Positions 10,148-19,154 of a stretch of DNA of 64,000 nt are shown one piece after another. The position numbers and the translations under genes were made by a program. Numbering within the stretch: position 1 is the stretch's first letter; each line of letters opens with the position of its first letter. This stretch comes from Nonomuraea deserti (GTDB lineage Bacteria; Actinomycetota; Actinomycetes; Streptosporangiales; Streptosporangiaceae), in the NCBI RefSeq assembly GCF_004348685.1, contig NZ_SMKO01000016.1:25332-89331 (forward strand), in the 5' to 3' direction. The notes under the pieces are model-generated. The model saw only the letters and a program-made list of their open reading frames with translations. It had not been told where the DNA came from and did no database searches.

Positions 10148-10746
10148 CACAGCGCCTTCCTGCGCAGCCGGACCACGACCTCGCCGGTGCCGAGCGTGCC
10201 CACACCCGCCAGCCGGTCGCCCACCGCGGTGCCGACCTGCCTGAGCATCGCGCCTGTGCTCTCCGCGTCGGTCACGACGGTGACCTCGATGGTGCGCCTG
10301 CGGAGCCGCACCCGGGCCTTCTCCACGCCCGCCACCTGCTGGGCCGCGGCGGCGAGCGTACGGCGCAGGCCCGAGCGGGTGATGCCGATGACGATCAGCG
10401 GGTCGGACGTCTCCACCGCGACCAGCCTGGACCTGCCCGGCACGACGGCCAGCAGCACCATCAGCACGCCGGCGCCCGCCACGACCAGGGCGGCGGTGGA
10501 CAACTTCGGCCACGCGGTCCTGCCCGCCAGCTCCACCACCTCGTTCACCGGCACCCAGCCGAGCGGCGCGCCGAGCAGTCCCGACACCAGCTCCGCCGCG
10601 GTCATGCCCATCCCGGCGGTCAGTGCGATCGCCACGACGGCACCCGGGGCGGTCCTGGCCGGCCTGAGTGCCCTGTTCGCCCTGCGCAGTCCGGTGAGCC
10701 GTGGGGTGGCGGCGGCGCCGGGCAGTATCTGCTGAAGCGTGGTCAT
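10147..10746 (-). CDS. DUF6286 domain-containing membrane protein
   Basis: A protein of about 199 residues with two predicted membrane helices (A-P-G-A-V-V-A-I-A-L-T-A-G-M-G-M-T-A-A-E and S-T-A-A-L-V-V-A-G-A-G-V-L-M-V-L-L-A-V-V) and a C-terminal alpha/beta domain rich in R-V-R-L-R-R-R-T-I-E-V-T-V-V-T-D. This fits DUF6286, which accompanies Asp23/AmaP genes in actinobacteria. I prefer the ATG at 10746 (M-T-T-L-Q-Q) because homologues usually start with a similar short Arg-rich segment. In-frame alternatives at 10776 and 10815 cannot be excluded; none has a clear Shine-Dalgarno. Confidence 0.65.
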   Translation of the reverse strand: MTTLQQILPGAAATPRLTGLRRANRALRPARTAPGAVVAIALTAGMGMTAAELVSGLLGAPLGWVPVNEVVELAGRTAWPKLSTAALVVAGAGVLMVLLAVVPGRSRLVAVETSDPLIVIGITRSGLRRTLAAAAQQVAGVEKARVRLRRRTIEVTVVTDAESTGAMLRQVGTAVGDRLAGVGTLGTGEVVVRLRRKAL

Positions 10747-10831
10747 CACAAGGACCAGACGTACAGGGGGCCGCATGACCTGAACCGCGCCCTCGCCGCC
10801 GATTTGCCCGATCATTACGGGGACGAGGACT

Positions 10832-10852
10832 AATATGAAAGCCGCTCATATT
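10832..10852. promoter_or_regulatory. AT-rich inverted repeat in divergent promoter region
   Basis: AATATGA (10832-10838) and TCATATT (10846-10852) form a perfect 7-bp inverted repeat with a 7-base spacer. It sits in an unusually AT-rich patch between the divergent DUF6286 and PLP-enzyme genes, about 20 bases upstream of the TACGCT -10 hexamer (10872-10877) of the plus-strand gene. A regulator site for one or both genes is a reasonable inference. Confidence 0.45.
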
Positions 10853-10883
10853 CATTTGCCTGATATGTCGTTACGCTGCTGGT

Positions 10884-12077
10884 ATGGATGCCCGCCAGCG
10901 CTATGATCGCGCCACTGCGGCGCTCGAGCCTCCGTTCGCGATCCTCGACCTGGCGGCCATGCGGGCCAACGCGGCGGACCTCGTCCGCCGGGCGGCGGGC
11001 AAGCCGATCCGGGTGGCGAGCAAGTCGATACGCAGCCGGCCGCTGCTCGAACGCATCCTGGCCATGGACGGTTTCCAGGGCATCATGGCCTTCACGCTGC
11101 CCGAGGCGCTGTGGCTGGCCGGGCACGGGTGCGCCGACGTCCTCGTCGCCTACCCGACGGCCGACCGGCACGCGCTCGCCGAACTGGCCGGGGACGCGGT
11201 CGCGGCCGGGCGCATCACCGTGACCGTCGACTCGCTCGCGCACCTCGACTTCATCGAGGCGGCCGTGGACGGAGTGCGTCCCCGGGCCGAGCTCCGGATC
11301 TGCCTCGACATCGACGCGGGATACGTCGCCCTGGGCGGGAAATTCCGGGCGGGAGCTCTCCGCTCCCCGATCCGCGGGCCCGAGGAGGCCGCCGACCTGG
11401 CCGCCGCCATCGCCAAACGCCCGGGGCTCCGCCTGACCGGGCTGCTGGCGTACGAGGCCCAGATCGCCGGAGTCGGTGACGACCCTCCGGGCAACGCCCT
11501 CCTCACCCGTGCCGTCAGAGTCATGCAGGCGTGCTCCGCCCGGGAGCTCATCCTCAGGCGCGGCCGCGTCGTGAACGCCGTCCGCAGGGTCGCCGACCTC
11601 GAGTTCGTCAACGGCGGCGGCACCGGCTCCGTCGAGCGCACCGTACGCGAGAAGGCCGTCACGGAGGTGACGGCGGGATCCGGTCTCTTCCACCCGAGGT
11701 TGTTCGACTTCTACCGCGGCTTCACCGGCCATCCGGCCGCCCTCTTCGCCCTGCCGGTCGTACGCCGCCCGGCCCCGGACATCGCGACCGTGCTCGGGGG
11801 CGGCTATCCGGCCTCGGGAGCGGCCGGCAGGAGCCGCCTGCCGCAGCCGTACCTGCCGGCGGGGCTGCGCTTCTCCCCGGACGAAGGCGCGGGCGAGGTG
11901 CAGACGCCGCTGCTCGGCCAGGCCGCCGAGGACCTGCGGATCGGCGACCGGGTGTGGTTCAGGCACGCCAAGGCGGGCGAGATGTGCGAGCGGTTCGACA
12001 CGCTCCATCTCGTCGACGGGGACACCCTGGCCGGATCGGTGCCGACGTACAGAGGCGAGGGCAGGACCTTCCTCTGA
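10884..12077 (+). CDS. Fold-type III PLP enzyme (amino acid deaminase/aldolase, alanine racemase-like N-domain)
   Basis: A 397-residue protein of the D-threonine aldolase/alanine racemase N-terminal family. The barrel starts P-P-F-A-I-L-D-L-A-A-M-R-A-N. The PLP Schiff-base lysine is K47 in I-R-V-A-S-K-S-I-R-S. G-G-G-T-G-S and the C-terminal sandwich domain (Q-T-P-L-L-G, G-D-R-V-W-F-R-H-A-K-A-G-E) fit D-threonine aldolase-like members; the His in F-R-H-A-K-A-G-E is a candidate metal ligand. Substrate is unknown. The ATG is 6 bases after a TACGCT hexamer, so probably leaderless. No partner gene lies beside it. Confidence 0.82.
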   Translation: MDARQRYDRATAALEPPFAILDLAAMRANAADLVRRAAGKPIRVASKSIRSRPLLERILAMDGFQGIMAFTLPEALWLAGHGCADVLVAYPTADRHALAELAGDAVAAGRITVTVDSLAHLDFIEAAVDGVRPRAELRICLDIDAGYVALGGKFRAGALRSPIRGPEEAADLAAAIAKRPGLRLTGLLAYEAQIAGVGDDPPGNALLTRAVRVMQACSARELILRRGRVVNAVRRVADLEFVNGGGTGSVERTVREKAVTEVTAGSGLFHPRLFDFYRGFTGHPAALFALPVVRRPAPDIATVLGGGYPASGAAGRSRLPQPYLPAGLRFSPDEGAGEVQTPLLGQAAEDLRIGDRVWFRHAKAGEMCERFDTLHLVDGDTLAGSVPTYRGEGRTFL

Positions 12078-12105
12078 CCTCCGGCGTCACGCGCACCGGG
12101 ACCGC

Positions 12106-12206
12106 GGCAGGCATGCGGGACGTCGGGCGCGCGGGGCGTTCTCGGCCGGCGTGCGGAGTGTCGGGGCGCGGGGTGTCCTCGGCAGGCGTGCGGAGTGTCA
12201 GGCGCG
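12106..12206. repeat. Imperfect ~37-bp tandem repeat
   Basis: Three imperfect copies (12106-12143, 12144-12180, 12181-12206, the last partial) share a core of the type GGC-GGCGTGCGGAGTGTC followed by GGGCGCG. They occupy the gap after the PLP-enzyme gene and run a few bases into the end of the convergent DUF3618 gene. No hairpin of terminator quality was noticed. Likely replication slippage. Confidence 0.6.
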
Positions 12207-12533
12207 CTGCCGGCGGCCTCGCCGCCAGAGCACGATGGCCGCCCCCACGACCAGCACCGCCCCGACCCCGATCAGAACGGGACCCAGGTCGGGCCGCTCC
12301 TCCTCCCACGCCCGCTCGGGATCGTCGTGGTGGGCGACCGAACGCGGCGCCACCCCGAGCGCGTCGCCCACGGACGCCACGAAGTGCCCCGCCCTGCTCT
12401 TGACGTCGGTCACCGTGCGTTCGGCGACCCGCCTGGGGCTCACCCGGTCGGCGATGGCGTCGACCGTCTGCGCCAACTCGGCGCGCGTCCGCGCGATCCG
12501 CCGCTCCAGCTCGTCGGGATCGGTGTCAGCCAT
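12198..12533 (-). CDS. DUF3618 domain-containing membrane protein
   Basis: A 111-residue protein. The N-terminal DUF3618 signature is D-P-D-E-L-E-R-R-I-A-R-T-R-A-E-L-A-Q-T-V-D followed by I-A-D-R-V-S-P. A single C-terminal helix (G-P-V-L-I-G-V-G-A-V-L-V-V-G-A-A-I-V-L-W) is capped by an Arg cluster. The family is typical of actinobacteria and often occurs beside phage-holin-like and YtxH-like proteins, which are absent here. Start ATG has a GAGGAG site. Function unknown, possibly envelope-associated. Confidence 0.85.
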   Translation of the reverse strand: MADTDPDELERRIARTRAELAQTVDAIADRVSPRRVAERTVTDVKSRAGHFVASVGDALGVAPRSVAHHDDPERAWEEERPDLGPVLIGVGAVLVVGAAIVLWRRGRRQRA

Positions 12534-12684
12534 GGCGTCTCCTCTCGACCGTACGCGTGGCCGAGCCCGCTTCGTGTGCCGTGCGGGCTCCGTCCGTAGT
12601 GGTCGTGATCAGTCTGTCAGGTCGGCAGGCCGTACGGCACGGTGGCCAGGCCGGTAGGTTTGCGGGAAGAACTCAGGAGGGCCC

Positions 12685-13158
12685 ATGACAGAGACCAAGC
12701 TCGCGCCCGGCGACGCCGCGCCCGAGTTCGTGCTACCCGCCGCCGACGGAACCACCGTCTCCCTCGGCGACCACCGCGGCAAGCGGGTGATCCTCTATTT
12801 CTACCCCGCCGCGATGACGCCCGGCTGCACCAAGCAGGCCTGCGATTTCCGTGACAACCTCAGCCAGTTGATGGCCGAGGGTTTCGTGGTCCTCGGCGTG
12901 TCGAAGGACAAACCGGAAAAGCTAGCCAAGTTCGTCGAGCGTGACGCGCTCACCTTCCCGCTGCTCTCCGACCCCGACCTCGTCGTCCACAAGGCGTACG
13001 CCGCCTACGGCCCCAAGAAGTTGTACGGCAAGGAGATGGTGGGGGTCATCCGCTCGACGTTCGTCATCGACGGCGACGGGAAGGTGGAGCAGGCGCTGTA
13101 CAACGTGAAGGCGACGGGGCACGTGGCCTCGTTGAAGAAGAAGCTGGGCCTCACCTGA
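12685..13158 (+). CDS. bcp: Thioredoxin-dependent peroxiredoxin, Bcp/PrxQ type
   Basis: Reduces hydrogen peroxide and organic or lipid hydroperoxides using thioredoxin. The 157-residue sequence has the Bcp pattern L-Y-F-Y-P-A-A-M-T-P-G-C-T-K-Q-A-C-D-F-R-D, with peroxidatic C48 and resolving C53 (atypical 2-Cys, spacing 5). The partner motif F-P-L-L-S-D-P-D and the R-S-T-F-V-I-D-G-D-G strand follow. Cytoplasmic. It has its own AGGAGG site upstream of the ATG and a strong hairpin after the stop, so it is a single-gene unit. Confidence 0.96.
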   Translation: MTETKLAPGDAAPEFVLPAADGTTVSLGDHRGKRVILYFYPAAMTPGCTKQACDFRDNLSQLMAEGFVVLGVSKDKPEKLAKFVERDALTFPLLSDPDLVVHKAYAAYGPKKLYGKEMVGVIRSTFVIDGDGKVEQALYNVKATGHVASLKKKLGLT

Positions 13159-13165
13159 GCCCGCC

Positions 13166-13190
13166 CGCGGGCCCGCGGAAAGGGCCCGCG
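13166..13190 (+). terminator. Terminator hairpin after bcp
   Basis: A perfect 9-bp GC stem CGCGGGCCC (13166-13174) / GGGCCCGCG (13182-13190) with a 7-base loop begins 8 bases after the bcp stop. No U-tract follows. Confidence 0.6.
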
Positions 13191-13289
13191 CCCTTCCCCT
13201 GCCCTTCTCCGGCCGGCGTTCATCACGGATGCGCGTCGTCCTCACCCGGAGCGCTAAACTGTCTGAAGCCCGCTTTCGGCGGGGACTGC

Positions 13290-13372
13290 GCGGGCGTGGC
13301 GAAATGGCATACGCGGCAGGTTTAGGTCTTGTTGGTGGAGACACCGTGGGGGTTCGAATCCCCCCGCCCGCA
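13290..13372 (+). tRNA. tRNA-Leu (anticodon TAG)
   Basis: A class II tRNA of 83 bases. Acceptor stem GCGGGCG (13290-13296) pairs with CGCCCGC (13365-13371). The anticodon loop is TTTAGGT with TAG at 13323-13325. A variable arm follows, and the T-arm has GGGGGTTCGAATCCCCC. Discriminator is A at 13372 and CCA is not encoded. TAG reads CUA and, by wobble, CUG/CUN codons. Confidence 0.93.
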
Positions 13373-13462
13373 CAAGCGAGCGCCCATCGGGCTCTTCCTA
13401 CTACCTTGCTTTTCTTCTGATTTGGCCCGGCATTTCTCGACAATCGGCAATCCACGTGCCCT

Positions 13463-13713
13463 CTAGCCGTAGTGGTAGCGGGCCTGCAAGATGACGATCT
13501 CGTCGCTCTCGGCGAGATACACCAGGCGATGCTCATCCGTGATACGTCGCGACCATGCACCTGCCAGCGCGTACTTGAGCGGTTCAGGTTTGCCGATGCC
13601 CTCGTACGGGTCGCGCAAGGTGTCCTCGATGAGCCGGTTGATGCGCTTGAGCCGATCGGCTGTCTGCCAGTGGACGAGTCTTCCCATCCCTGGCTGGTGA
13701 GCGCCACCTTCAC
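13463..13713 (-). pseudogene. yoeB: YoeB-type mRNA interferase, single-base frameshift
   Basis: Ribosome-dependent mRNA endonuclease toxin of the YoeB/RelE family, here broken. The GTG start at 13713 overlaps the antitoxin stop (GTGA), and the first 12 codons read [12 protein letters not shown]. The rest of the family signature ([47 protein letters not shown]) continues in another frame. One base is missing at about 13676-13680, where Tyr-Leu/Val is expected. Adding one base would give 83 residues, normal for YoeB. An ATG at 13687 could give a 74-residue form lacking the first strand. Confidence 0.85.
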
Positions 13714-13970
13714 CGAGTTGCCTCGTCGTCCAGCAGTTCGTGCGGCTCGTGGCGACCTGTGACCGCCTCGTGATAAGACTCCATCGGTCGGCGTGCGTTG
13801 GCGGGGGAGCGGAGCAGATATGCCGTCTCCTGGAGTGCTTCGTATTCCTCCGCAGCCACAAGGTAGGCGTTGCCGCTCTTGGAGACGATTTCCACGGCGC
13901 TGCGGTCGTTGTTGACCTCTTCGATGAGCGGAAACAGGCGACGCCGCGCCTCGCTGGCGGTGATGGACAC
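13710..13970 (-). CDS. yefM: YefM/Phd-family antitoxin
   Basis: An 86-residue antitoxin that would bind YoeB and repress its own operon. The N-terminal Phd/YefM DNA-binding fold reads [20 protein letters not shown], followed by [21 protein letters not shown]. The C-terminal acidic toxin-binding tail is P-H-E-L-L-D-D-E. The GTG start at 13970 has an AGGAGG site 4 bases upstream; the upstream ATG at 13997 has none. The antitoxin frame is intact although its toxin is frameshifted. Confidence 0.9.
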   Translation of the reverse strand: MSITASEARRRLFPLIEEVNNDRSAVEIVSKSGNAYLVAAEEYEALQETAYLLRSPANARRPMESYHEAVTGRHEPHELLDDEATR

Positions 13971-14018
13971 ATCTCCTCCTGTCGAGTCGTACAACATTCT
14001 GGTACCACCCGATGGACG

Positions 14019-15395
14019 TCAGCACTCGATGACGTTGACGGCCAGGCCGCCTCGTGAGGTCTCCTTGTATTTGTCCAGCATGTCGCGGCCGGTGTCGCGC
14101 ATCGTCTTGATCGCCTTGTCCAGGGCCACGAAGTGGCGGCCGTCGCCGCGCAGGGCGATCCTGGCCGCCGTGATGGCCTTGTTCGAGGCGACCGCGTTCC
14201 GCTCGATGCACGGGATCTGCACCAGCCCGCCGATCGGGTCGCAGGTCAGCCCCAGGTTGTGCTCGATGCCGATCTCGGCGGCGTTCTCGACCTGCTCCGG
14301 GGTGCCCCCGAGGGCCTCCGTGAGGCCCGCCGAGGCCATGGAGCAGGCGGAGCCGACCTCACCCTGGCAGCCCACCTCGGCGCCCGAGATCGAGGCGTTC
14401 TCCTTGAACAGCACGCCGATCGCGCCGGCCGTGAGCAGGAAGCGGACCACGCCGTCCTCGTCCGCGTGGGGGACGAAGCGGGTGTAGTACGTCAGGACCG
14501 CCGGGATGATGCCGGCGGCCCCGTTGGTGGGGGCGGTGACGATGCGGCCGCCGGCGGCGTTCTCCTCGTTGACCGCCAGCGCGAACAACGTCACCCAGTC
14601 CATGGCCTGCAGCGGGTCCTTCTCGGCCGGCTCGGACTGCAGGCGGCGATGCAGCTGGTTGGCGCGGCGCTTGACCTTGAGGCCGCCGGGCAGGACGCCC
14701 TCCTTGGAGATGCCCCGGCGCACGCACTCCGACATGACCTGCCAGAGACGCAGCAGGCCAGCGCGGACCTCCTCCTCGGTGCGCCCGAACGCCTTCTCGT
14801 TCTCCAGCATGAGCGCGGACATCGACAGGCCGGTGTTCGTGCAGTGCTTGAGCAGCTCTTCCCCGGTGGTGAAGGGGTAGGGCAGGACGGTGTCGTCCGG
14901 CTTGATGCGATCGGCGCCGGTGGCCTTCTCGTCCACGACGAAGCCGCCGCCGACCGAGAAGTAGATCTTCTCCCTGAGCCGCTCGCCCGCCGCGTCGTAG
15001 GCGGTGAAGCGCATGCCGTTCGGGTGCTCGGGCAGCGAGATCTTGCGTTCGAAGACGAGGTCCCGGCCGACGACGAAGGGGATCTCGTGCGTGCCGTACA
15101 GCCGGACGCTGCCCGACTCGCGCATCGCGGCCAGACGCCCTTCGATGCCGTCGACGTCGACCAGTTCGGGCTTCTCGCCGGACAGGCCCAGCAGGACCGC
15201 CTTGTCGCTGCCGTGGCCCTTTCCGGTCAGGCCGAGCGAGCCGTACAGGATCGCCTCGACCCGGGCCACGCGCGGCAGCAGGCCGTCCTCGTGCAGGCCG
15301 CGGGCGAACTTGTGGGCAGCGGCCATCGGGCCTCCCGTGTGGGAGCTCGACGGGCCGATGCCGATCTTGAAGAGATCGAAGACGCTGATCGCCAT
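14019..15395 (-). CDS. sdaA: L-serine ammonia-lyase (iron-sulfur, single chain)
   Basis: Converts L-serine to pyruvate and ammonia with a [4Fe-4S] cluster. The ~458-residue protein has the N-terminal [20 protein letters not shown] signature. Cluster cysteines lie in [12 protein letters not shown] and [15 protein letters not shown] start at the ATG at 15395 because it begins exactly at the conserved N-terminus; an upstream ATG at 15413 is possible. It is the third gene after gcvT-gcvH on the same strand, 72 bp downstream of gcvH, so glycine-derived serine can be drained to pyruvate under the same riboswitch. Confidence 0.94.
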   Translation of the reverse strand: MAISVFDLFKIGIGPSSSHTGGPMAAAHKFARGLHEDGLLPRVARVEAILYGSLGLTGKGHGSDKAVLLGLSGEKPELVDVDGIEGRLAAMRESGSVRLYGTHEIPFVVGRDLVFERKISLPEHPNGMRFTAYDAAGERLREKIYFSVGGGFVVDEKATGADRIKPDDTVLPYPFTTGEELLKHCTNTGLSMSALMLENEKAFGRTEEEVRAGLLRLWQVMSECVRRGISKEGVLPGGLKVKRRANQLHRRLQSEPAEKDPLQAMDWVTLFALAVNEENAAGGRIVTAPTNGAAGIIPAVLTYYTRFVPHADEDGVVRFLLTAGAIGVLFKENASISGAEVGCQGEVGSACSMASAGLTEALGGTPEQVENAAEIGIEHNLGLTCDPIGGLVQIPCIERNAVASNKAITAARIALRGDGRHFVALDKAIKTMRDTGRDMLDKYKETSRGGLAVNVIEC

Positions 15396-15467
15396 TGATG
15401 ATGCGCCCTTCATGAGTGCCGGGGCCCGGAGGCGGGCCCCGGCGTCAGCCGATGAGGCCTGGCGGGG

Positions 15468-15853
15468 TCAGGACTCGCCCGAGGTGAGCGCGGCGTACTC
15501 CTCGGCGGAGAGCAGGTCCTCCGGGTCGCCCTCCATGCGCACCCGGAACATCCAGCCGTCGCCGTACGGGTCGCTGTTGGCCAGGCTCGGGTCGTCCACG
15601 ATGGCCTGGTTGATGTCGACGATCTCCCCGCCGACGGGCGTGTAGATCTCGCTGACCGACTTGGTCGACTCGACCTCACCGACGGAATCGCCCGGCTCGG
15701 CGATCGAACCGACCTCGGGGAGCTGCACGAAGACGACGTCACCAAGGGCGTCGGCGGCGTAGGCCGTGATGCCGACGGTCACGGTGAGGCCGTCCTCGAC
15801 CCCGGAAACCCACTCGTGTTCCTTGGTGTAGCTCAGGTCTTCAGGGATGTTGC

Positions 15854-15857
<4 letters not shown>
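15468..15857 (-). CDS. gcvH: Glycine cleavage system H protein
   Basis: The lipoyl carrier that shuttles the aminomethyl group between the P, T and L proteins. The 129-residue sequence begins with Y-T-K-E-H-E-W and has V-F-V-Q-L-P-E-V-G. The lipoylated lysine is K66 in V-E-S-T-K-S-V-S-E-I-Y. Its start overlaps the gcvT stop as ATGA. gcvP is not in this window. Confidence 0.97.
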
Positions 15858-16939
<1,082 letters not shown>

Positions 16940-16979
16940 TTATCGCACCTCAGGACAGGATTGGATGCCAGCATCCTCC

Positions 16980-17067
16980 CCCTCTGTCATCGATGCCTGA
17001 GAGCTTCGCCCGAGTTTTGCCGGACTTTCACCTTCGGCGAGGCCCTTCAGGCCTGCTTTCCAGAGGT
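16980..17067 (-). promoter_or_regulatory. Glycine riboswitch aptamer II
   Basis: Read on the minus strand, the RNA starts CCTCTGG, contains GCCGAAGGTGAAAG and GAAGCTCTCAGGCATCGATG, and closes with ACAGAGG. These match the conserved core of the gcvT element (Rfam RF00504 type). It ends about 40 bases before the gcvT start, so the expression platform must lie in 16940-16980 and probably acts on the GAGGTG ribosome-binding site. Confidence 0.85.
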
Positions 17068-17166
17068 CACCTCCTCATAAGAATCTGCCACGTGGACGCC
17101 GCTGCGGTCGCGCCGGGCACGACCGTCGGGCGGCAGCTCGCTTGGGTCAGGTTTCCTATCAGGTAG

Positions 17167-17254
17167 CCGTGCGGTCCTTTGCCTTGAGAGGTTCGCGGGG
17201 AGGGCTTGCTCCTTCAGGGACCCTGACCGGCTGTCAGGGTGCTCTCCCGCACGG
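17167..17254 (-). promoter_or_regulatory. Glycine riboswitch aptamer I
   Basis: On the minus strand the segment runs CCGTGCGGGAGAGCACC, then CCTGAAGGAGCAAGCCCTCC, then GAACCTCTCAAGGCAAAGG and ends ACCGCACGG. The outer CCGTGCGG/CCGCACGG stem and the GGAGAG, GAAGGAGCAA and CTCTCAxGGCAAAGGAC cores are diagnostic of a glycine aptamer. It lies upstream of aptamer II in the gcvT leader, with about 100 bases of linker between them. Confidence 0.85.
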
Positions 17255-17354
17255 TTTCGGCGGTGATGTCCAGCAAGCCTAGTGCTGATTTGGGGGTCTT
17301 GTCGCGTTCTGCTCCGCGGCGAACCGTCGCCGGGGCGGCAACGTGGATAGGGAT

Positions 17355-18185
17355 GTGAACCCGCGAACGGCGGCCGCCGGCCTCGCCGCAACCCTGGCCC
17401 TCGTGTCCTGCGGCGCCCAGCAGGCCGCCTCCCCCGCTCGCTACGAGGCCAGCGTGACGGTGCTCGAAGGGGGCGGGCACGGGCCGCAGCTCTGCATGGC
17501 GGTGGCGGAGTCGCTGCCTCCCCAGTGCGGCGGCCCCGACGTCGTCGGCTGGGACTGGAACCAGGTGAAACACGAGTCGCTGCACGGCGTGAAATGGGGC
17601 TCGTACCGGGTGGTCGGCACCTGGGACGGCGCGAGGCTGACCCTGACCGAGCCGCCCGGCGAGCCCGGGCCGCCGAAAGCGGATCCCCCGGGGGACCGGT
17701 TCGCCGGCGCGTGTCCCGAGCCCGAGGGCGGCTGGCGGCCCGTCGATCCCGCGAAGACGACGGAACGGACCATGCACGCGGCGATCGAGCGGGCCGGGAC
17801 GGCCGAGGCGTTCGCGGGCGCCTGGATCGACCGCCTGGGCCCTGAGCCGGACCCGGTCAGGGAACAGGTCCTCGACGCGCGGCGGTACGTGGTCAACCTG
17901 AAGTCCACCGGCGACCTGTCGGGGCGCGAGGCGTGGATCCGCGAGGTATGGGGCGGAGCGCTGTGCGTGAGCGGCGCGCGGCACAGCGAGGCGGAGCTCC
18001 GGGCGATCCAGCAGGAGGCCGCGGAGGAGGCCGGAACCGGGCTGGTCTCGGCGTCGACCGACGTGATGCGGAACAGGGTGGAGGTGGCGGTCTGGCTGGC
18101 TTCCGAGGGACTGCGCCACCGGCTCGCTGAGAAGTACGGCGAGGACGTCGTCGTCATCGAGGACGTGCTCGAGCCGGTCGGGTGA
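17355..18185 (+). CDS. Putative lipoprotein of unknown function
   Basis: About 276 residues with no family I recognise. The N-terminus is a short lipoprotein signal (T-A-A-A-G-L-A-A-T-L-A-L-V-S-C-G-A) with lipobox L-V-S-C, so the mature protein should be anchored to the outer face of the membrane. Four later cysteines (in P-Q-L-C-M, P-P-Q-C-G-G, F-A-G-A-C-P, G-A-L-C-V) could pair. The C-terminal half is acidic with alpha/beta periodicity. GTG at 17355 places the signal correctly; an in-frame GTG at 17343 adds four residues. It is divergent from gcvT and shares its upstream region. Confidence 0.75.
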   Translation: MNPRTAAAGLAATLALVSCGAQQAASPARYEASVTVLEGGGHGPQLCMAVAESLPPQCGGPDVVGWDWNQVKHESLHGVKWGSYRVVGTWDGARLTLTEPPGEPGPPKADPPGDRFAGACPEPEGGWRPVDPAKTTERTMHAAIERAGTAEAFAGAWIDRLGPEPDPVREQVLDARRYVVNLKSTGDLSGREAWIREVWGGALCVSGARHSEAELRAIQQEAAEEAGTGLVSASTDVMRNRVEVAVWLASEGLRHRLAEKYGEDVVVIEDVLEPVG

Positions 18186-18191
18186 CGCCCG

Positions 18192-18884
18192 TCAGCAGGC
18201 GGCCACCAGGGCCTCGAAGAGGGCGTGGTCCTCGGCGGCCTCCGGGTGCCACTGCACCGCCACGGTGAACGGCCCCGAGTCGAGCTCGACCCCTTCGATG
18301 GTGCCGTCGTCGGCGCTCGCGGTGACGGTGAGGCCGGGGGCGAGGCGGTCGACGGCCTGGTGGTGGTAGTGGGGCACGGTCAAGGGGTCCGTCCCGAGCG
18401 CCTTGGCCAGGCGGGTGCCGGGGACGGGGGTGACGGGCAGGTGGCCGAAGCGCCCAGGGGCGGGGGAGTGCTCCGTGTGGCCGACCACGTCGGGCAGGTG
18501 CTGGTGGAGGCCGCCGCCGAGGGCGACGTTGAGCACCTGGAGACCCCGGCAGATGCCGAGGAAGGGCAGCTCCGCGTCGAGGGCCTCGGCCAGCACGGCA
18601 AACTCCGCCTGGTCCCGAAATTTCCGGATATAGCCGGTACGCTCCTGCGGCTCCTCCCCGTACCTCCCCGGGTCGATGTCGCCGCCCCCGGCCAGAACGA
18701 GCCCGTCCAGGCGGCTCACCACCTGCGCGGCGTCACCGGCCGGCGGGAGCACCACGGGCTGGCCGCCGGCGCGTACGATCCGCTCGACGTACATGTACGG
18801 CAGGAGCGCGACGGTCATGTCGTCCCACACCGTGAAGTTCGCCGGCTCGACGTAGCACGTGATGCCGATGACAGGACGCTGCAC
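18192..18884 (-). CDS. Gamma-glutamyl-gamma-aminobutyrate hydrolase family protein (peptidase C26, PuuD-like)
   Basis: Hydrolyses gamma-glutamyl amides, releasing glutamate. The 230-residue class-I glutamine-amidotransferase fold has R-P-V-I-G-I-T-C-Y, G-L-V-L-A-G-G-G-D-I-D-P, nucleophile C112 in F-L-G-I-C-R-G-L-Q and the His in V-Q-W-H-P-E-A. I start at the GTG at 18884, which begins at the conserved N-terminus behind a GGGGGG run; in-frame ATGs at 18926 and 18986 would add an unlikely extension. It is the last gene of a same-strand set with the SDR, aldehyde dehydrogenase and ligase genes, but about 270 bp separate it from the SDR gene, so it may have its own promoter. Confidence 0.9.
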   Translation of the reverse strand: MQRPVIGITCYVEPANFTVWDDMTVALLPYMYVERIVRAGGQPVVLPPAGDAAQVVSRLDGLVLAGGGDIDPGRYGEEPQERTGYIRKFRDQAEFAVLAEALDAELPFLGICRGLQVLNVALGGGLHQHLPDVVGHTEHSPAPGRFGHLPVTPVPGTRLAKALGTDPLTVPHYHHQAVDRLAPGLTVTASADDGTIEGVELDSGPFTVAVQWHPEAAEDHALFEALVAAC

Positions 18885-19154
18885 GAGGCCCCCCAGAGCC
18901 GGATCCGATGCCGTGTGGTCAAGCATCAGGCGATGGCAAGCCGCCCGATACAGCAGCGGAACTCCTGCCGGAACCGTGTAGATCACGAGCGCTGTTCGGC
19001 GGGAGCGCCGTTGGGCGTTCAGTCTGTCATTCTCCTGCGGTCGTGGTCACCGCGGGGGCGCCCGCGCCGGGTCATCCCGTGGACCCACATGGTGGGCGGG
19101 CCCGCGCTGACCGGCCCGGCGGGCCTAACACGCGCCGACAGTGATCCTGGGCGG

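Noticed and set aside
12106..12206. Repeat cluster considered as a possible CRISPR
   Set aside because: Units are adjacent and imperfect, with no unique spacers and no cas genes.
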